Assembly: GCF_964340395.1 (NCBI RefSeq)
Contig: NC_135555.1
Coordinates: 20,223,947-20,287,946, forward strand
Length of the DNA stretch: 64,000 nucleotides
Direction: 5' to 3'
DNA from: Glandiceps talaboti
Taxonomy: Eukaryota > Hemichordata > Enteropneusta > Spengelidae
Shown here one piece after another: positions 46,459-62,500 of the stretch. Each line of letters opens with the position of its first letter. The first letter of the stretch is position 1. The notes beneath the pieces were generated by a model. It was not told where the DNA came from. It searched no databases and was given only the letters and a program-made list of their open reading frames with translations. Both the position numbers and the translations under genes were made by a program.

Positions 46459-47553
46459 ATTAGGGGAGGGTCATATTTTACTTTGAAATCAGATCTTTGG
46501 TGGTCTTAGCTTTGACTAGATGTATTATCTAAATTTTCATAATTTTTGCATCACACCGTTGCTACCGGTTCTCCACATCTCACTGCTACGCCTACGAGGT
46601 CCCACCACTACCACCACGGTAGTATAATATCAGAACACAGTCAGTCAAATCTCTGCTGACAACCACAAAATGAATACACTGTTAGATGTCGTGTGAGGAG
46701 AGGAGTGTATCTCATAGGAGTGAAGAAGGAACGAAGTGGCAAGATATTGAGAATAATGTGATGGAGTGGGGACACTGATCAATGACATGTAGGTGAGCTA
46801 GGTCCCGGCAACGTTGGCAGTGAGCCCAACTAGTCTTTGGGAGTTTTGGCCTTTATCCCTGCCTATTAGATCAAAACACGGAATTTGATTAATGGAGTGT
46901 CTTCACACAAATTCACTTTGGTGGTAGTAGTGGGAAACAACCGATGTGGTGGTGAGTTTAAAGAAAACTTGAGGACAATATTGAATTGAATTGAGTCCTT
47001 ACCATTAACTCTGCCGCGCTTGTGTCCCATTTCAAGCCTGACAGTATTTTAACTCATGTATTTAAATAAATACTTTAATATTTTAGACAAAGAAAACTGA
47101 GGGCCACCGTAGAGGGCCACCTGGATCGGGGAGGGTCACATTTTACCAACAGATAGAGCTTGCTTTTTTAAATGTAATTACTGAAGATGGGGGCCAATAT
47201 GTTTTTCTAAATTAATGTACTTCACGAGTCCCTGTTTTCTCTGTTGGAGATGATGGCTTGGTAATCGACCGTTTTGGCATGGGTTAATACTCACGTAAAC
47301 AGGTTAGTCATACAAAACCTATGATCTCTAGATTTTTCATTAAGGGCACCGTAAAGTAAATCTCGAACAAAAGCGCTAGCCGTCGACTGAGAAACCTGTA
47401 CGCGAGCCAAGGTTAGCGACATGAGACGATTTCAGTTCAGCCTCCCACGCCCCGAGATTTAATTACGTGTATCATGAATGGAATCGAAGTAGTCGACACT
47501 ATTACTCATCGCCATCTACAAGTTTTAATATATCGTAAATTCGTCAATTGCAA
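46459..47553. other. Non-coding with a short repeated phrase
   Basis: GGGGAGGGTCATATTTTAC at about 46463 recurs as GGGGAGGGTCACATTTTAC at about 47130, each beginning a stretch with little other similarity. These may be ends of a dispersed repeat. Near 47093-47125, GAGGGCCACC occurs twice. No gene. Confidence 0.45.
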
Positions 47554-48028
<475 letters not shown>

Positions 48029-48030
<2 letters not shown>

Positions 48031-49107
48031 GGATGATGTTGCGTTAAAAAATATATAGCATTTCGTCGTTTGATAGTCGTCGTTTTGTATGACTTCTCTA
48101 TCGTTCATTTTCATCACTTTTCTTTCATACCAATGGTTGACCGGCACATTACATCGAATCGTGAAACATACATCGCAGGGTAGAGAAAGTGCGCCCTCAA
48201 ATAATATGAAGCATTTCTTTCGTTTTGGTACTTACATCTTACGTGATATGAGTTGTTTTCAAGGCTATCATAGGCTTCGTGGTAAAAGAGTAATTGTTTG
48301 TTAAACTGTCAGTTTAAGGATTTTGCAAAGATCACAATCGAGATGTACATTCATCGATTCTGAATGCATGATACCATTGCTTTTAGAACTAAAACACTAA
48401 AACACGTTTTGTAAAGACCACTATAATATGTCGAAAGTGCATTCAGGAATTTTCTCGATTTTTTTTTTCGTGTCGTTTCGTTCATTTGATAATTTATCGT
48501 TTTTCTGTTACTTTATAAAGTGCAATTTTTAAACTCTCTTCTTCCTTTTTGATAAATTGCCCGCTAAGTTCACCAAATCTTTACTAGCAAGGCTAGCTTT
48601 CAACGTTGATACAATTATGAAGTATACTTAAATTTAGACATTTCGAATACGATTAACACGTCGTTAAAATGGGTATCCCTGAGTCGTGCGGTCACGCAAC
48701 CCAATTTAACATTTGCTGACGAAATGGTTGCCATGACAACAACACGCCTTTCCTGTTGACCAATCTACTTGACTTGGGTAAGCATCTAGACACATGTTTT
48801 ACCGCGTACCAAATCACGTGACCATTTTGTAATACACTACAAATACCTCATAGTCAGTAAACACATTGTTTGCAGATGTTCGCAGATGATAGGATGATAG
48901 GAAGGTAAACATGCTGTGTTACGATATGATAGCACTAGTAATTTGTCGAATGGAACATAACTATGAAGGAATATATAAGAAGAATTACAAGTTGCATATA
49001 TTTATGGCTGCAATCGGATTTCAAAATTAAAATTTCGAATTTAAGTCTGTATTAAATTTGGACAGTATTTTTTATTTGTAGGCAGATAGCATGATCTATC
49101 AGAAGTG
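48029..49107. other. Non-coding, nothing firm
   Basis: A possible tiny exon-like segment lies at 48878-48903 (TTTGCAG before, GTAAAC after), too weak to call. No domain-bearing frame. Confidence 0.45.
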
Positions 49108-49573
<466 letters not shown>

Positions 49574-50320
49574 ATTATTGTGAATTGATTCAGTTTACAA
49601 GATAAGCACACGGTAACGCAGTACGAGTAATGAACGTAGATTTGTTACTTTTTTGTGGTTTATATTGACCGATCGAGTACAATGTGAAAAATACTACTAG
49701 CCAATTCAAACACCTTTTGCCCTGTACATCGCTGTTTGCAACAAAGTACAAATTACTGTACTATATTTTTATACGATATCATATGACTGCACACCTTGCC
49801 AAACTAAACCAGCAAGGTCATTATGAACGTGATCATTTTGAACCTTGAAGAACTACAATAAGAAACCTAACAAATGCATGCCACCAGCACTATATATCTC
49901 AAAAATACCTACAGGCTTTGATTTAACAGTTACAAATAAGGCTCAACTTGAATGTCCCCCACATATAGTGAATTCTAGGAGTATGACGTCATTAGAAGCC
50001 TTGTGTTAACCTTGTAGAGATATTCTTGTAGAAAGTGTAACACTAGAACTCTGTCAACAATCTTTAAGTTGTTTTTCTTGCAGATAGCCGCCCAAGGATG
50101 ATCGTCAAATCGACTATCTTACGTTACGTGTGGTGAAAGAACATTCCGACACACTCACAACGTACGTAGCCCGTGGGATATAACTTCAAAACTACCCACG
50201 TTTAAACTCCCACGTGTGATAACTTACCAAACGCAAATAACAACGCAATGTGTTGACATTCTCAGCAGATACATCTTCTGCACATTGCAAAGAGACCCAG
50301 GTTCTCACATCACATTTCGA
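49574..50320. other. Non-coding, nothing recognised
   Basis: No gene or repeat seen. Confidence 0.55.
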
Positions 50321-50326
50321 TTTTCC

Positions 50327-50540
50327 TATAAAAACTTCAGAGAATGTTAGACCCACGAGAATGCAATGATTGTGAGTCAGTCTTATCAGGAAGTTTAACG
50401 AGTTATGTTATCACGTCAAAGTCTAAAGTCATCACGTTCAAATCTTGACGTTTTTGCTGAACTACTAGTAGAGGAGAGCTTCAACCGAGATCAACACGAG
50501 GTTAAATCGAAGATATCCGAAGGCACATGATGTAAGTCAA
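50327..50540 (+). promoter_or_regulatory. Tentative TATA promoter and first exon with donor site
   Basis: TATAAAA at 50327-50333 is followed by a less AT-rich stretch and then ATGATGTAAGTCAAA, a consensus donor (GTAAGT) at about 50531-50536. TGACGT-like elements (about 50408-50455) lie between. This would fit a non-coding first exon of about 170 bases for a gene extending right, but no coding exon is identifiable downstream in the window. Confidence 0.22.
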
Positions 50541-53500
50541 ACAATTTCTAAATGCTCTAATATTGTATGTAAGTTACCTTTACATTTACGGAGGGGTTGT
50601 TATTTATGTTCTCAAAATCTAAAAGCTTCATCATATGTACAATTATTCATTGAACAGTTTCGCGCTCATTTGATATGTACACTTGTCTACCAGAACGTCT
50701 TTTCATACAGCATGGCTACGTTTTGGTTGATTCTATTCTTGGTTTGGTGATGACGTTTTACATGTGACTCTTAATTTACCTTCTTTCCACAAAAACCTAT
50801 GTAGTCACCGTCAAAACAACTTGTTTTTATTAATGACGTGACGAATGGAAACCCTGATATGACAATTTGATTAAGTAGGAACATTTTTTACTCCAGATAA
50901 TTATGGTATTGACCTATTACACATTTTGCAAACGACAATTAGATTTTTTGTTTTGTTAATTTATTTAATTACCTTAGAGGGCGATTTGAATGTACGAGAT
51001 AAATGACTCTCACGTGCCTAAAAAGTTTCGTATACATTGGCCGACAGTACACTACCCTTTCTGACACAGGGCGGGGTTTACTTTCGTCATTACCATATAT
51101 GGATGAAGAATTTACCTTTGACCCTTTGTCTGTTTGTCTTCCTTTCTTTCCCAAAATTGATCTTTGAATGTTTTTGATGTACGTTTCGAATTTCGATATA
51201 ATTTCACCATTTCAAGTTTTTTTTATCAACATTTTCTAATGCCACAAGAAAATGCAGATGTACCAGCATAATTGCAGGAAAACGACGACTTTGTTCACAT
51301 ACATTTGGTGGGAAAAGAATGTTGTGTCTTATCGTCAGCTCGTTGTAATTGTGAAATGTAGAGTGACTGCACTGCACAAAAGTACACTTACACAGACCTT
51401 AGAAAGGTAACAACACCACAGTGTAATAAGTCGTAATATAATGTATGCGTATGGAATTCAAAATTATGACAAACAATTGACAGACTTTAATTCAATATGC
51501 ATGAATGTCTACTATATCCATTTATGTTGACCAAAATAGTATAGCCAACATTTTTACAATATGGATCTTAAAATCGTCCTCTCAGGACAATCAGACCAGA
51601 GTAATATAAAGTTATTTGTGTATGTGACACAGACTTGATAAATGTTATAAATCAACGTTAGATATTATGTACTATAAATGCTCTTCTCACGCATGTGTAC
51701 ATATACTAACCATAACAGGCTGAAAACACGTGCCAGTGGCTGATGAGACATGCTAATGCATGGCACGTGACATACAAGTAACCAATGGGATTACATTCCC
51801 AAAGTGTGATCACATGATGTAATATGCTGCAAAGCTAGCTGTGCAGGCAGACTATAGACTAATGGTAATCTAGGCATGGCGATAATACTGACAAATTAGA
51901 TTTACTATCCAGGGAATAGATCTACAGAACGTTAATCCTCGCTGACAGACAGTGCTATGCTAGCCCAAAAAATGTCTGTTTATTTACTTTTAACTTTCAG
52001 ACAAATGTGGCGTTCAGATCAGATATCTTCCCCAAATAAAGATATCTAATTCATTATTTGTATTGCAGATAATAAAAAAATGGCAATTGCGTTGCTTGTA
52101 TTAAGGTATTTAGAAATGCCAAGGAATCTTTGAAATTCTGGCAAAATATTGATTTTGGGGCGAAAATTTCTTCCGAAAATATCAACGTTGGCGCGAAAAT
52201 GTCTGTCTGGTTTTGGAATAAGCTTAGTCATGTGTGTACAAAAGTTCAAAGGCCCGCTGTTTTATTGCACAGACGAGCAAGCGGAAATCAACAAATAAAT
52301 CTTGCGCCCACTTTAATTTGCATTAAATCGATTTTAGTTAGTCGAGAAAAATAACCTTGAACTGTAATGTGCGCTAAACGAAAAAAAGTAGAAAATAAAA
52401 AAGGAAAACATGTATAAGCTCTCAATAGACGAAATGTGAAACGAAGAACGAAGTATTTCTTGACTCAATTGGAAGATAAGAATGTCAGAATGACCTGACT
52501 TGCCACGATAACGATAATTAACTTACACCGTTTTAATATCTGTAATGCACAAATAAAATCTAAATTCGACGAAAAAAATGCAAAAATCTTGTAAATTTGT
52601 AACACGAATTATGTAAATTACAACAGATTGTTGACGACAGTAAAAGGTATCGCACAATGTCACAAGTTCACGCGGTTAAAATTTATATTCGGTCGTATCG
52701 TCATAATACGTTATAAGCGCTTTCAACACGTACCGTACACAACGAGTGTATATATTATAATTCACTCAATTTTTTTTTCCTGAAATGTTAAAGTATTGTC
52801 CTAATATTGTTAACTGTAAAAAGAGAACAAATACGCTTCAAAGGTTTTATTTTTATTTTTTGAGTTATACGAAAGGCATCCGAGAGTAAAAATGGCGGTA
52901 AAGGGAAAACACCGTGTCCAGGAAAGCTGCCATGTTCTGTACTTATAGTGGATTTAAATTTTACTACTACTACTACTACTACTACTGTTACTAGTACAAC
53001 AGCATTGCCTTTTGTACATTCTCTTAAAAGATAACACACATATTGTGCGGCAACGAAGTATAATTTTCTCCAAACACTTGTTTTACTAGTGAAAAGGCTT
53101 TTAGAACATATATTTACCTTAATTTAGTATTTTCCAGACGTCCATCACCAAATTCACGTCTTTCCTCTCACGAGTGTTGTGCGACGATGAATGTCGTGAA
53201 CGAGGTGCAGTGAGGCCCACTAGGTTGTGCAATAATTGAGAATACGGCTATATAGGTCATCTCTCTTGTTCTGTTTAAAAGCTAGTTACACATTTTGAAC
53301 TGAAGTCTGACACACACTTTTGGCTTTTTGTCGCATGGAGACATTACAAGGTATAATAATTAAAATCATTTACAACTCGCAAGATCCCCTTTCACATTTA
53401 TACATTTAAAATGTCCGATTTCTGTCATCTAAGGGGCCTTTCTCTAATGTTGTAAAATTCATCCTCGTTCACGCTTTCTTAGAAAATTTAGGGTTTAGTT

Positions 53501-56500
53501 TTTGGTGAAGAAAAGATGGCGAATTTTCCATATTTTTTTCAAAATGTTGAAATGAGTGGAAAATGATCAGCAAATGTATGGAACAATTTTAAATGCCGGA
53601 AATCGTATATAGCAATACTGAAAGAGTGAAATTCGGTTTTGATATGTTAGGGACTGATAACTAAGACATTTCCTTTAGGGGATAAAATATATACAGAAAC
53701 CATCGCGCCCAGAACATTGTGAAAAAATTATTATAAAATTTTGAGAACAAAATGTTCAGAATACTAATTCCTTGATCTGTAAAATATTTTGGAACGAATA
53801 TAGAATCGTTATCGCGATAGGAAACGCCCGTCTTTCCTGAAAATGTACGATTGACACACGCATGATTGAAAATGTATGAACATTTCACTGCCAGGAAATA
53901 TCCAACAATACAAATATATAAGCTGCGCCAAATTACCTTAAGCTTATTAGATGGCAAACATGATCAATTCACGGTTATTTGTAAATCAGTAAAATTTTAC
54001 CGTGTCCTGAACTGAGAAGGAAACATAGAAGACATTTAGCGTTCATTCAATTTTGACACAATGTCTGATATTATACGACACATTCAGTTTCCTTTGCCAA
54101 GTCCCCGAGATACTATGATTTTAACCACTCCTTTGGTAATAAATCGACCATTTTTACTGGTTTGCCTTTCAAAAAGATATTATGTCTGGTCACAATTTAC
54201 ACTTGTGGCAATTTCAGCCCGCCCAAACTGGGCAACTGTTGCCGACGAATAACACGTAAACGGGGTTTTACGTTTCTTCATTTCCTGCCCACCAAACAAA
54301 CCACATCTCAGAATGAAGATGTCCATATTCTACCCCAATTTTGGCCTATGCTATTCTAGTTTCGAATCACCAATATGCGTAACACTGTATCTAAATGTAT
54401 ACCTGTATTTTATGATTTTGTAAACAAGGAATTCTCAACATGTTGCCAACACATTCTCTAAACGTATGTTAAAAGAATACTTGCTGTGTAAAGAAAACAT
54501 ATTTCTGGTTTTTCACATTCAGCATGACAAAACAACACGATAAAGTGCTATAAAGGTTTAAAATGGTAATCCTGGTTATCCAGCAAAAGCGCTGACAACA
54601 ATATTAACTAATATCAATAAAAGTGCCACAAAGCACGACATCTCGAAGACGGTCGTCAAATCATCAACTTCGTATTTCAAATCGCCCACCCACCCACCCA
54701 CCCAAACCTATACACACAATTTCCTCATAAACCTCTTTGGGAATCCACTGTCCTCATACCTACATTTATATGAATAAAAATCGATGAATCTTATTCATGT
54801 TAAGGTAGTATATAACACAACGGTGGTCTAAGATCATGGCAAGACAGCAGATGCAGTTGTTAGAATTGTACCCTAGTTCCAGCAAGAGGATAACACATTA
54901 GATTCCTTCCTTAAAACCAAAACTTCTCAGATTCCGCGTACCAAAGGCATGCAGACATTTCTATTTAAGGTTCTTTTATTCTATGAGCAATTTCATCTTT
55001 AAATTCTTGGGAACTTTAATTTTCACTTAGTATGTTGTCTTAGAATTATAATCCTATCCTACTGTCATTTTATGCTTGCTGTTGATCAGCATTGTCGTAA
55101 AGTTTGTAGTTTCAGCCTTTGCGTTATTTGTTATTTTCCTATTACTAGTGTCGTTTTGGTTATTGTATAATATGTCATCTGCTTTTACCTGAGTGACTAA
55201 AAACCAATTTTCTATGTACACACTATAGGCAATAACGTTATTTCAGTCAGATATTGCTGGTGATCAAAATTACGAAAATCAACCGATGTTTTTATGATCA
55301 TTTACTTTGGAAAGGAAACCGTGTCCTCCCTATCTAGATGTGAAACGATGCTCGACAATGTTTCTTTTACCTAAAGGACAAGAGACAATCTCTTCAGATC
55401 AAAGGTTTGAAAGATTAATTGTACAGTAGGAAAAAGAACGTTACGAATTTCTGTCATGTTTGCAACGAATTAGATCTTTTCCTTAGCCATTTTGTGCATT
55501 TGCTCTCCAACATTATCAATCGTTGACAGCATTGTCTTGGTCAATTGTGTTGTAAGTAACGATTCCTCTTTTGTCACACATGGATGTGCATTTTACATTT
55601 AAAAAGCTCATTTTAGTCGAAACGCAGAATTCGGTCCATATTTTAACGAGGAATTACAAATAAGAGCTCAATTGTGGATTTAAAATGAACATTTTGATGT
55701 AGGACTGTAAAAGAATACTCATATATATCGGAATGGCTAAAGCAAAGGATTGTGTTCCTCTGCAAATTGTAGTTCTTTCTAAAACAAAAACTGACCTTTT
55801 GTATCATATGAACATTGTCTTTGTGCATCGAGCCAATATTAGCCCAAACAATCTTAAAAACAATTCTAAACTGTTCAAGTCAAGAATTTGTACTATCCTG
55901 GGTTTTTATACTGTACCATCAATTGAACATTATTTAATAGGTTAAGAATGCTAGATAAGTAATACACATTTACATTTAACGGTTATTCGTAGAATCTTTC
56001 TTACATTAGTGGCGTTTACAAGTAAATGCTATATTGAGAACAAAGTCTGAGGGGGGAGGGGGACTATCCAAGTATTGTGCTTTCTCTACAAAAAATAAGG
56101 TTAAATCCGGGAAGACGAACATCGTTTTCGATGTTAACAGCTACCTCAAATACTGTAAACCTGGAATCTTTCGTTGAAGACTTGTTTTGACTTTATTTGC
56201 TAGAAAACAAAAAACATCAAACGAGTTGTGGCTAAATATCTACTGTACAGAAACCAGTGTACCAGGCCCCATAATTCATTAAATGTAATTATTTGGGAAC
56301 TAGTTGAAGACAGCAAACTTGAAAAATAAAATTAGTGGCGGTTTACAGTCTCCTGTATTTATGTCCTACAGTATCTGTGATACCTCCACATAGGCCTCCA
56401 TGGAAAAAACGCTTCTCTTCTCGCAAGCTAACTACGATATATGCTGATATTTCTGCTGCTCAACATATTCACAGACACAGTTTAATTTTACTTCAGTTGT

Positions 56501-59500
56501 TAGAAAATACGGGATACGTATGATTAGCATTGTTAACATTTGAAATTCTCCTAGTCCGATTTTTGGTCTAGATACTACATCGTTCTAGTAAGAAAAATAA
56601 CTGTAACATTGTTCTCAATCATGCTATAGCCTGATTTCCCGCTTTAATTTCTTTCTGCTTCTGAATTTGTTGACGGTTCGGAAGACACATATCATTACTT
56701 TTTTTTTTACTTCTGGCAGAAAATATGTCATCAGAACAATTAACAGATATGCTAGAGATTTTAAGAGATATGTTCTTTCACACCACACCACCACATAATG
56801 TAGTGCAATGCTTTTTAACAACTGAATGATTCCTATTGCACAGTATTTAGCGAGTTCCATAAGTATTTTTGAAATGAACGCTTTATCCCCCTTCCAGTTG
56901 TTTATATCATTCGCTAGCCACATACTAGAGAAACGGAAAGTTGAATTTTACATTTGAAAGTCGTTTTAAAAGTTATATATTTCCTTACAGGAAAAGAACT
57001 AGACGTAAAAAATATAGTGTTAATGTTTCACCTTAAGTCTGTCAACCCTCTCAGCGACATTTCAGTATCGTGCCTTTTCGTTTGTTTCTTACAGATATTG
57101 TATCATACATGAAATGAAACGTTAAAACGATGTTATTTTTACTTAAAAACTATTTAATAGAGGTTGAGTCGCTAGATTATCCGTCAATGATCTCACCATC
57201 TCTTAAAACAAAATATATCTTTTTTATTTTTGGGACACATTTCAAGTCCTCGTAAACTAGTATAACTGCTCTTCTATACATTTATGCTCAATTTTGTTCG
57301 AAATAATGTCCAAAGTTTTTTTAAAATCGCAAATGTATGTACCCACTAAAGGTAATTTGACCTCACCCTCCTTGCCGTAAATGTTTGGAATGTTAGTGTC
57401 ATTTTAGACTGGTTTTAGATATGTTTTGTTGAGAAGTTATTAAATCCTCGAATTGTTTGATACAACTGCGGTATATTTTTAGTGGGGTTGTGGATGTAGC
57501 ATATATTCCCTTTGAAATTCTTGGGGTAAAAAGGATAGATTCAACTGGTAGTACAGATGAAATATCTCCTTCCCTTTCAAACAAACGTGACTGTCTTCAT
57601 TTTAAGATAATTCCACATTCATAACATAAACTAACGTCGAATAAAAACTTTCTCAGCCAAATTATCGATAAACATTAACCAGATTAATAGGTATTTTAAA
57701 TGCATAACACAAGCTCATACCTTTTTAGAGGAATACGTGAATTCATTAAATGTTTTTAACTGACAGAATCCTGGGTGATTTTTTTTTATTATTTCTAAAG
57801 CACTGCATGTAATTCTCGTAAATTGTCACATCGCGTGTTCACAACTCGACATAGAAAAACGTGCATAGTTCCATCTACCATGCTGTGAATATTGGTTCAT
57901 GCGATAGAATATATGAATATGATTGAAGTCCTGGGTTTCAAGAATATGTATTCAATACGTATTACAAACTACGAATAAATTTCACATCTACCTTAATGCA
58001 AAGTCAAAAGTTAGATTCACGACTATTTTTTTCTTAGTAAAACATTAGTCTTGTTAGAACTAAAAACCAATTGTTACTATATCATGTTTAAGAAGTTCCC
58101 TCAAATAATGTCTGATGTGTAACGTATTTCACTTACCTTTAAGGGATTGTGATACATATAGATATATTATGGCCAGCCTCAGTTTTGCTTTCACTAAATA
58201 TCAATTGTGTATAGTGTTTCAAAATTTTAAGTTCTTTGTTGATACGCAGGCTTGTTATAGGAATGGTTAGCTGGGTGTGTGTAACAGACTTGCTTTACAA
58301 ATCATTTGAAACAAAAACGGTCTTATTAGTACTTGTTCAACTACTTTCCTATCTATTTTGGGTTTATATTTTCTTACCCCTTTCTTGATATTTTGCCGAA
58401 AAAAAAAACATTGGATAACAATTATTGCTTTGCAGTATTTTCACTTGTAAAGTGTGTGTTTTGAAAAAGATAACTAAATCTTGAAGATTATGATGTAAAA
58501 CTTATCACATTTGCTAAGAAAAAAGATCCTAAACCACGTTTTAGCTATCTTCGTTATTTTTTTGTTATGTTGTTAAACCTTACAAGACAGAAACAGGTCT
58601 GAAAGCATGTAACTGGACATTTAACTGTTATTTTCCAATCTGAAAACATCGTTGTTGACGCAATTCTTAGTTATTTCAACTGTTGAGAGTGACATATACT
58701 GAAGTGCTTGTAATCCTCTTTGCATTATAGACCAATTGTACTCACCCTCACCCTTTTAACATTTTTGCTTATATATTCGTCGCGAATTTCAGGGAAAAAA
58801 TGAAAAGAAGATTCATCTAAAAGGTGGAATATACACAGATGCAATTCAATGTAATATACTCCACCCTTTAAACAAAACTGGCAATCATTGTTTTAAATGT
58901 AGAGGAATGTTAGGTAAAAGTGCAGCACAACGTTGCATTGTAAATGGAAGTATATATGTGAAATTTGTAATGACAAAGTATTTCGGTGGTCATTATACTT
59001 TTCCATGGAGATTTGTTGGTCAGATGGAGTTTAAGGTACTTTAAAGAGTAGAATCACATTATACCACAAAATGATGAACACCATTTTAAGAGTGAAAATT
59101 AGCATATATACATTTAGAGGCTAAAGATAATTAGATTGAGTTTCTAAGCATAATGTTATCCACCTGAAGTAAATCTGATGGGTAATATCAGTTCTTGTCA
59201 TGATAAACCATGTAACGTATTCATAAATATGGATCCCAAATGCAGGAAGAATGTAACGATTTACCATTAAAATTATTATAAAATACTGTTACGAAGACCT
59301 GATGATTGTTGACAATGTTGGAAAAAATTATTAGATATTACAATATTATAAGTCAGTTTCATGATATTATTCATCTGGAAATTTAATAATTTTTTGATGT
59401 ATATCACCATTTAGATCAAATTATTCTGAGACGAATTTTTAACTTATGGAAGGTATCTGTTGTCAGTTCAGACTTTGACAAGCTTATAATTCGTTCGATT

Positions 59501-62500
59501 CTGTCAGATTTTATCAAAGCAAAATCCGGGAATCTTTGGAGATGTCTTAAAATCAATATACTTTTCCTTCCTGCCCAATAGGTGTTCAGATGTGTAAATA
59601 ACTAGAAACAATTCATATATGACAGTCCCTGACATGTGATGTTAGGATGCGTCATTCATCTTCGCGTGACACATACAAAGATCAATTTTCCCTCCAAAAT
59701 TGCCAACATTTCATTCTTTTTCCACCATGTTTAAATGGTCAAATCATATATGTTGCCATCCGGCCCTATTACAGGGACTTCAAAATGATAAAATGATATA
59801 TCTTCTGTGCAATTGTGTGCATCCTTTCTCTTACAAGTCATTTTAAAGACAAGATATTAAAGAAAGCCGATATAAATGTCCTTGAAAAATATACCCAAGG
59901 GTATAATGAATTGTGTTTGGAATAAAATTTAGGTAGTGGTCCAATATTTACGTCTATTACATGTGATCAACTCAAATTCAGAAGATTGGGTAAAACATGT
60001 TATTTTTTCTAAAAGTAAAGTTAAACACTATCAACTTTCACCTTTTCCCATTATTATGGCAATGCGGTTCAGTTCCATTTTGACTGAAAGGGATAGGTCA
60101 TGCATATATCGCTGTACTTATCTGTAAGATTCTTTAATGATACATCGGTAATACCTCAAAACATGGGCCCCTGTATCGTTTCCCCTAGAAGGTTAGAACA
60201 TGGGTAAATTAGGGAGTGTGAACATCAGATGTGAGACTTCAGAGATGTTTCAACACATCTATAAATGAGTTTTATCATGTTTATCTGATGGAAAATCAAT
60301 CATCGCTTGATGGACTGAGTCTAATGGGGGCGAAACCCTTTTTATAAACAGAAAGTCCATTTACATGCATGGAATAAACACAATCTGGAAACGTTAATAA
60401 CCGCTTCAACTGACATTAGTACCCAGGGAGATAATTAACACACAATACAACATTTATATCACCAGAGTGAAGTCTGTTATCGATATCGGCATGATAAAAG
60501 CATCAACATTTATATGATGTACTGCTGTCCATAAATGCTCGATACTAATATATTTTAAGATTAATTATGATTTTACACAGATCAGAAACCCCATAGTTAA
60601 TCTGTAGATTTTGCTTTCACAAATAAAGGGCTTAGTGCAATAAGGATCTAAGTACAAAAATTCTATTTTGAGAAAATGGCCAAAATCAAAGTCAAATTCA
60701 AATGAGTTTTTTTCCGCATGATCTGTTTTCTCCAAGAATAATGTTTGGAGAGATTGGACAAGAAATAGTAAACTATTAGAAAAATTTCATCAGGGTTTAT
60801 AACAAATATGTCATTTCTTTAAAAAAAAATAACAAAAATAAACATTTTTCGCTAAGCCCTTTTGACGCTGAGCCAATTTTAATGTCCGTTTGTACCTACT
60901 TATATTTCAGAATGAAGGGTGGCCTTTCCTGAGATTTCGGAAATCATACATGAACAAAATTAAAATTCTTTAATGTGAAACCTGTTAATTTTTGTTTTGC
61001 TGTTTATAGAATTAAAAGTTTATTTTATGGTTTACTTATTAGTTTGATTATGAACCTATGTAAAATTCTCCAAAACAGTATCCGTCAACTCTCTCAAGCT
61101 GATCATTTTGCTTAAGATGTAAATTTGTCCTGACATGATGAGATTAAATGCATTTCATTTCTTTGATTTGCAGTTTTCTTAAACATTCTTATTTTTACCT
61201 TCGTAATTTAAGAGACATGGGACCACATGATTGCCTTTTTCCTAATGTTCTAGGAAAACATATCATCATAAACACACATGTAGGTATCGTTCATAGAATG
61301 TATCCTATCCCACATCTTTGGAAAGTGATCAATCATAGCATAAAGCAAAATTTCAACAACAATAAGGAGAGGAAATTTATTAAATTATTGATATTCGAAA
61401 GAATCAGCAACAAGAACGTTATTTTTTTTTTTTTTTAAAAACGTGTACGTATGTTTGTATTCCTGAAGTGACTCGTCTGGACGTGATATTAAACCACTGC
61501 AGATCATGCTATGCGTTTGTAAAAAATATCATACGCATGAAAAACTGTGTACGGTTCTGAAAATACGGTTAAAAGTATCACTACCTAACATAATTTTAGC
61601 GGGATATGTCCTGTTACTGTACTAGAAAAGTTGGATAACAAGTGAAAAGAACAAGATCAGGAAAAATGATGGTTTAAGAAGTGGGATTCCAGAACTTTCC
61701 ATTTATATTTCCTTTGGTGGTGCCCCAAATCATTGGTTATCAATGTTTTTGTCAGAAACGACATTCATAAAATACTACACTCATGACCATGAGGGAGAAT
61801 TTCTTACCATCCTATCGTGGTCTAACAATGTCATTTTCGTCGGAGATATATTGTAGATTGACTTCATGAGTTTTCACGTGTAACTCATTTCAAAACACAG
61901 AATTTAAAAAAAGACAACAAGCACAAGAATATGCATCTACAATCTGATTATTATGTCTGTGTTTTCACGTTGCGGTGCAAGTTGGTTATTGAAATTGTTT
62001 TGACCTTTAACGGGATGCAATAACTAAGGTGATGTATGGGAAACCAGCTAACACATTCAGTTTCCCAAACAATGTGTGTGATATGTGACTCTAGCCCGGT
62101 CATGTCAGTTATTTCATCGCTGTATCCAAACAGCCATTTGACCGTCAAACTCCGTTGAATATGTATGATTGAAAAAAGAGACAGTTTGCATCACGATATC
62201 AGCAAATGTGATCCTGGTTAAACCATAATGTTGACATTACTACATCATAAATTAAAACAAAGTCGAAATGCTAGGAAACATTTTTTTATATTTCATATTT
62301 TTTTTAATGACATGTTTTGTAAACTTTTCATTTCACTTGGTTCTAGACATAACCAATGTGTTTACTTACTCTTTCTCTCTGTGTTGTGTCAATCCACTCA
62401 CAATTGTATAGTGTGTGGCTGATTTATACATTCCTATGGCTATTTCTTATTGTGAACTATAATAGGTTCACCATCTAATAATCATGAAAATGTATCGGTG

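Noticed and set aside
47093-47130. Possible second CTCF site around AGGTGGCCCTC on the - strand
   Set aside because: The 5' half of the core mismatches at about three positions, so it is not a credible match.
53661-53957. A 98-codon hydrophobic - strand frame
   Set aside because: The AT-rich composition explains the hydrophobic residues. No motif or regulatory signal.
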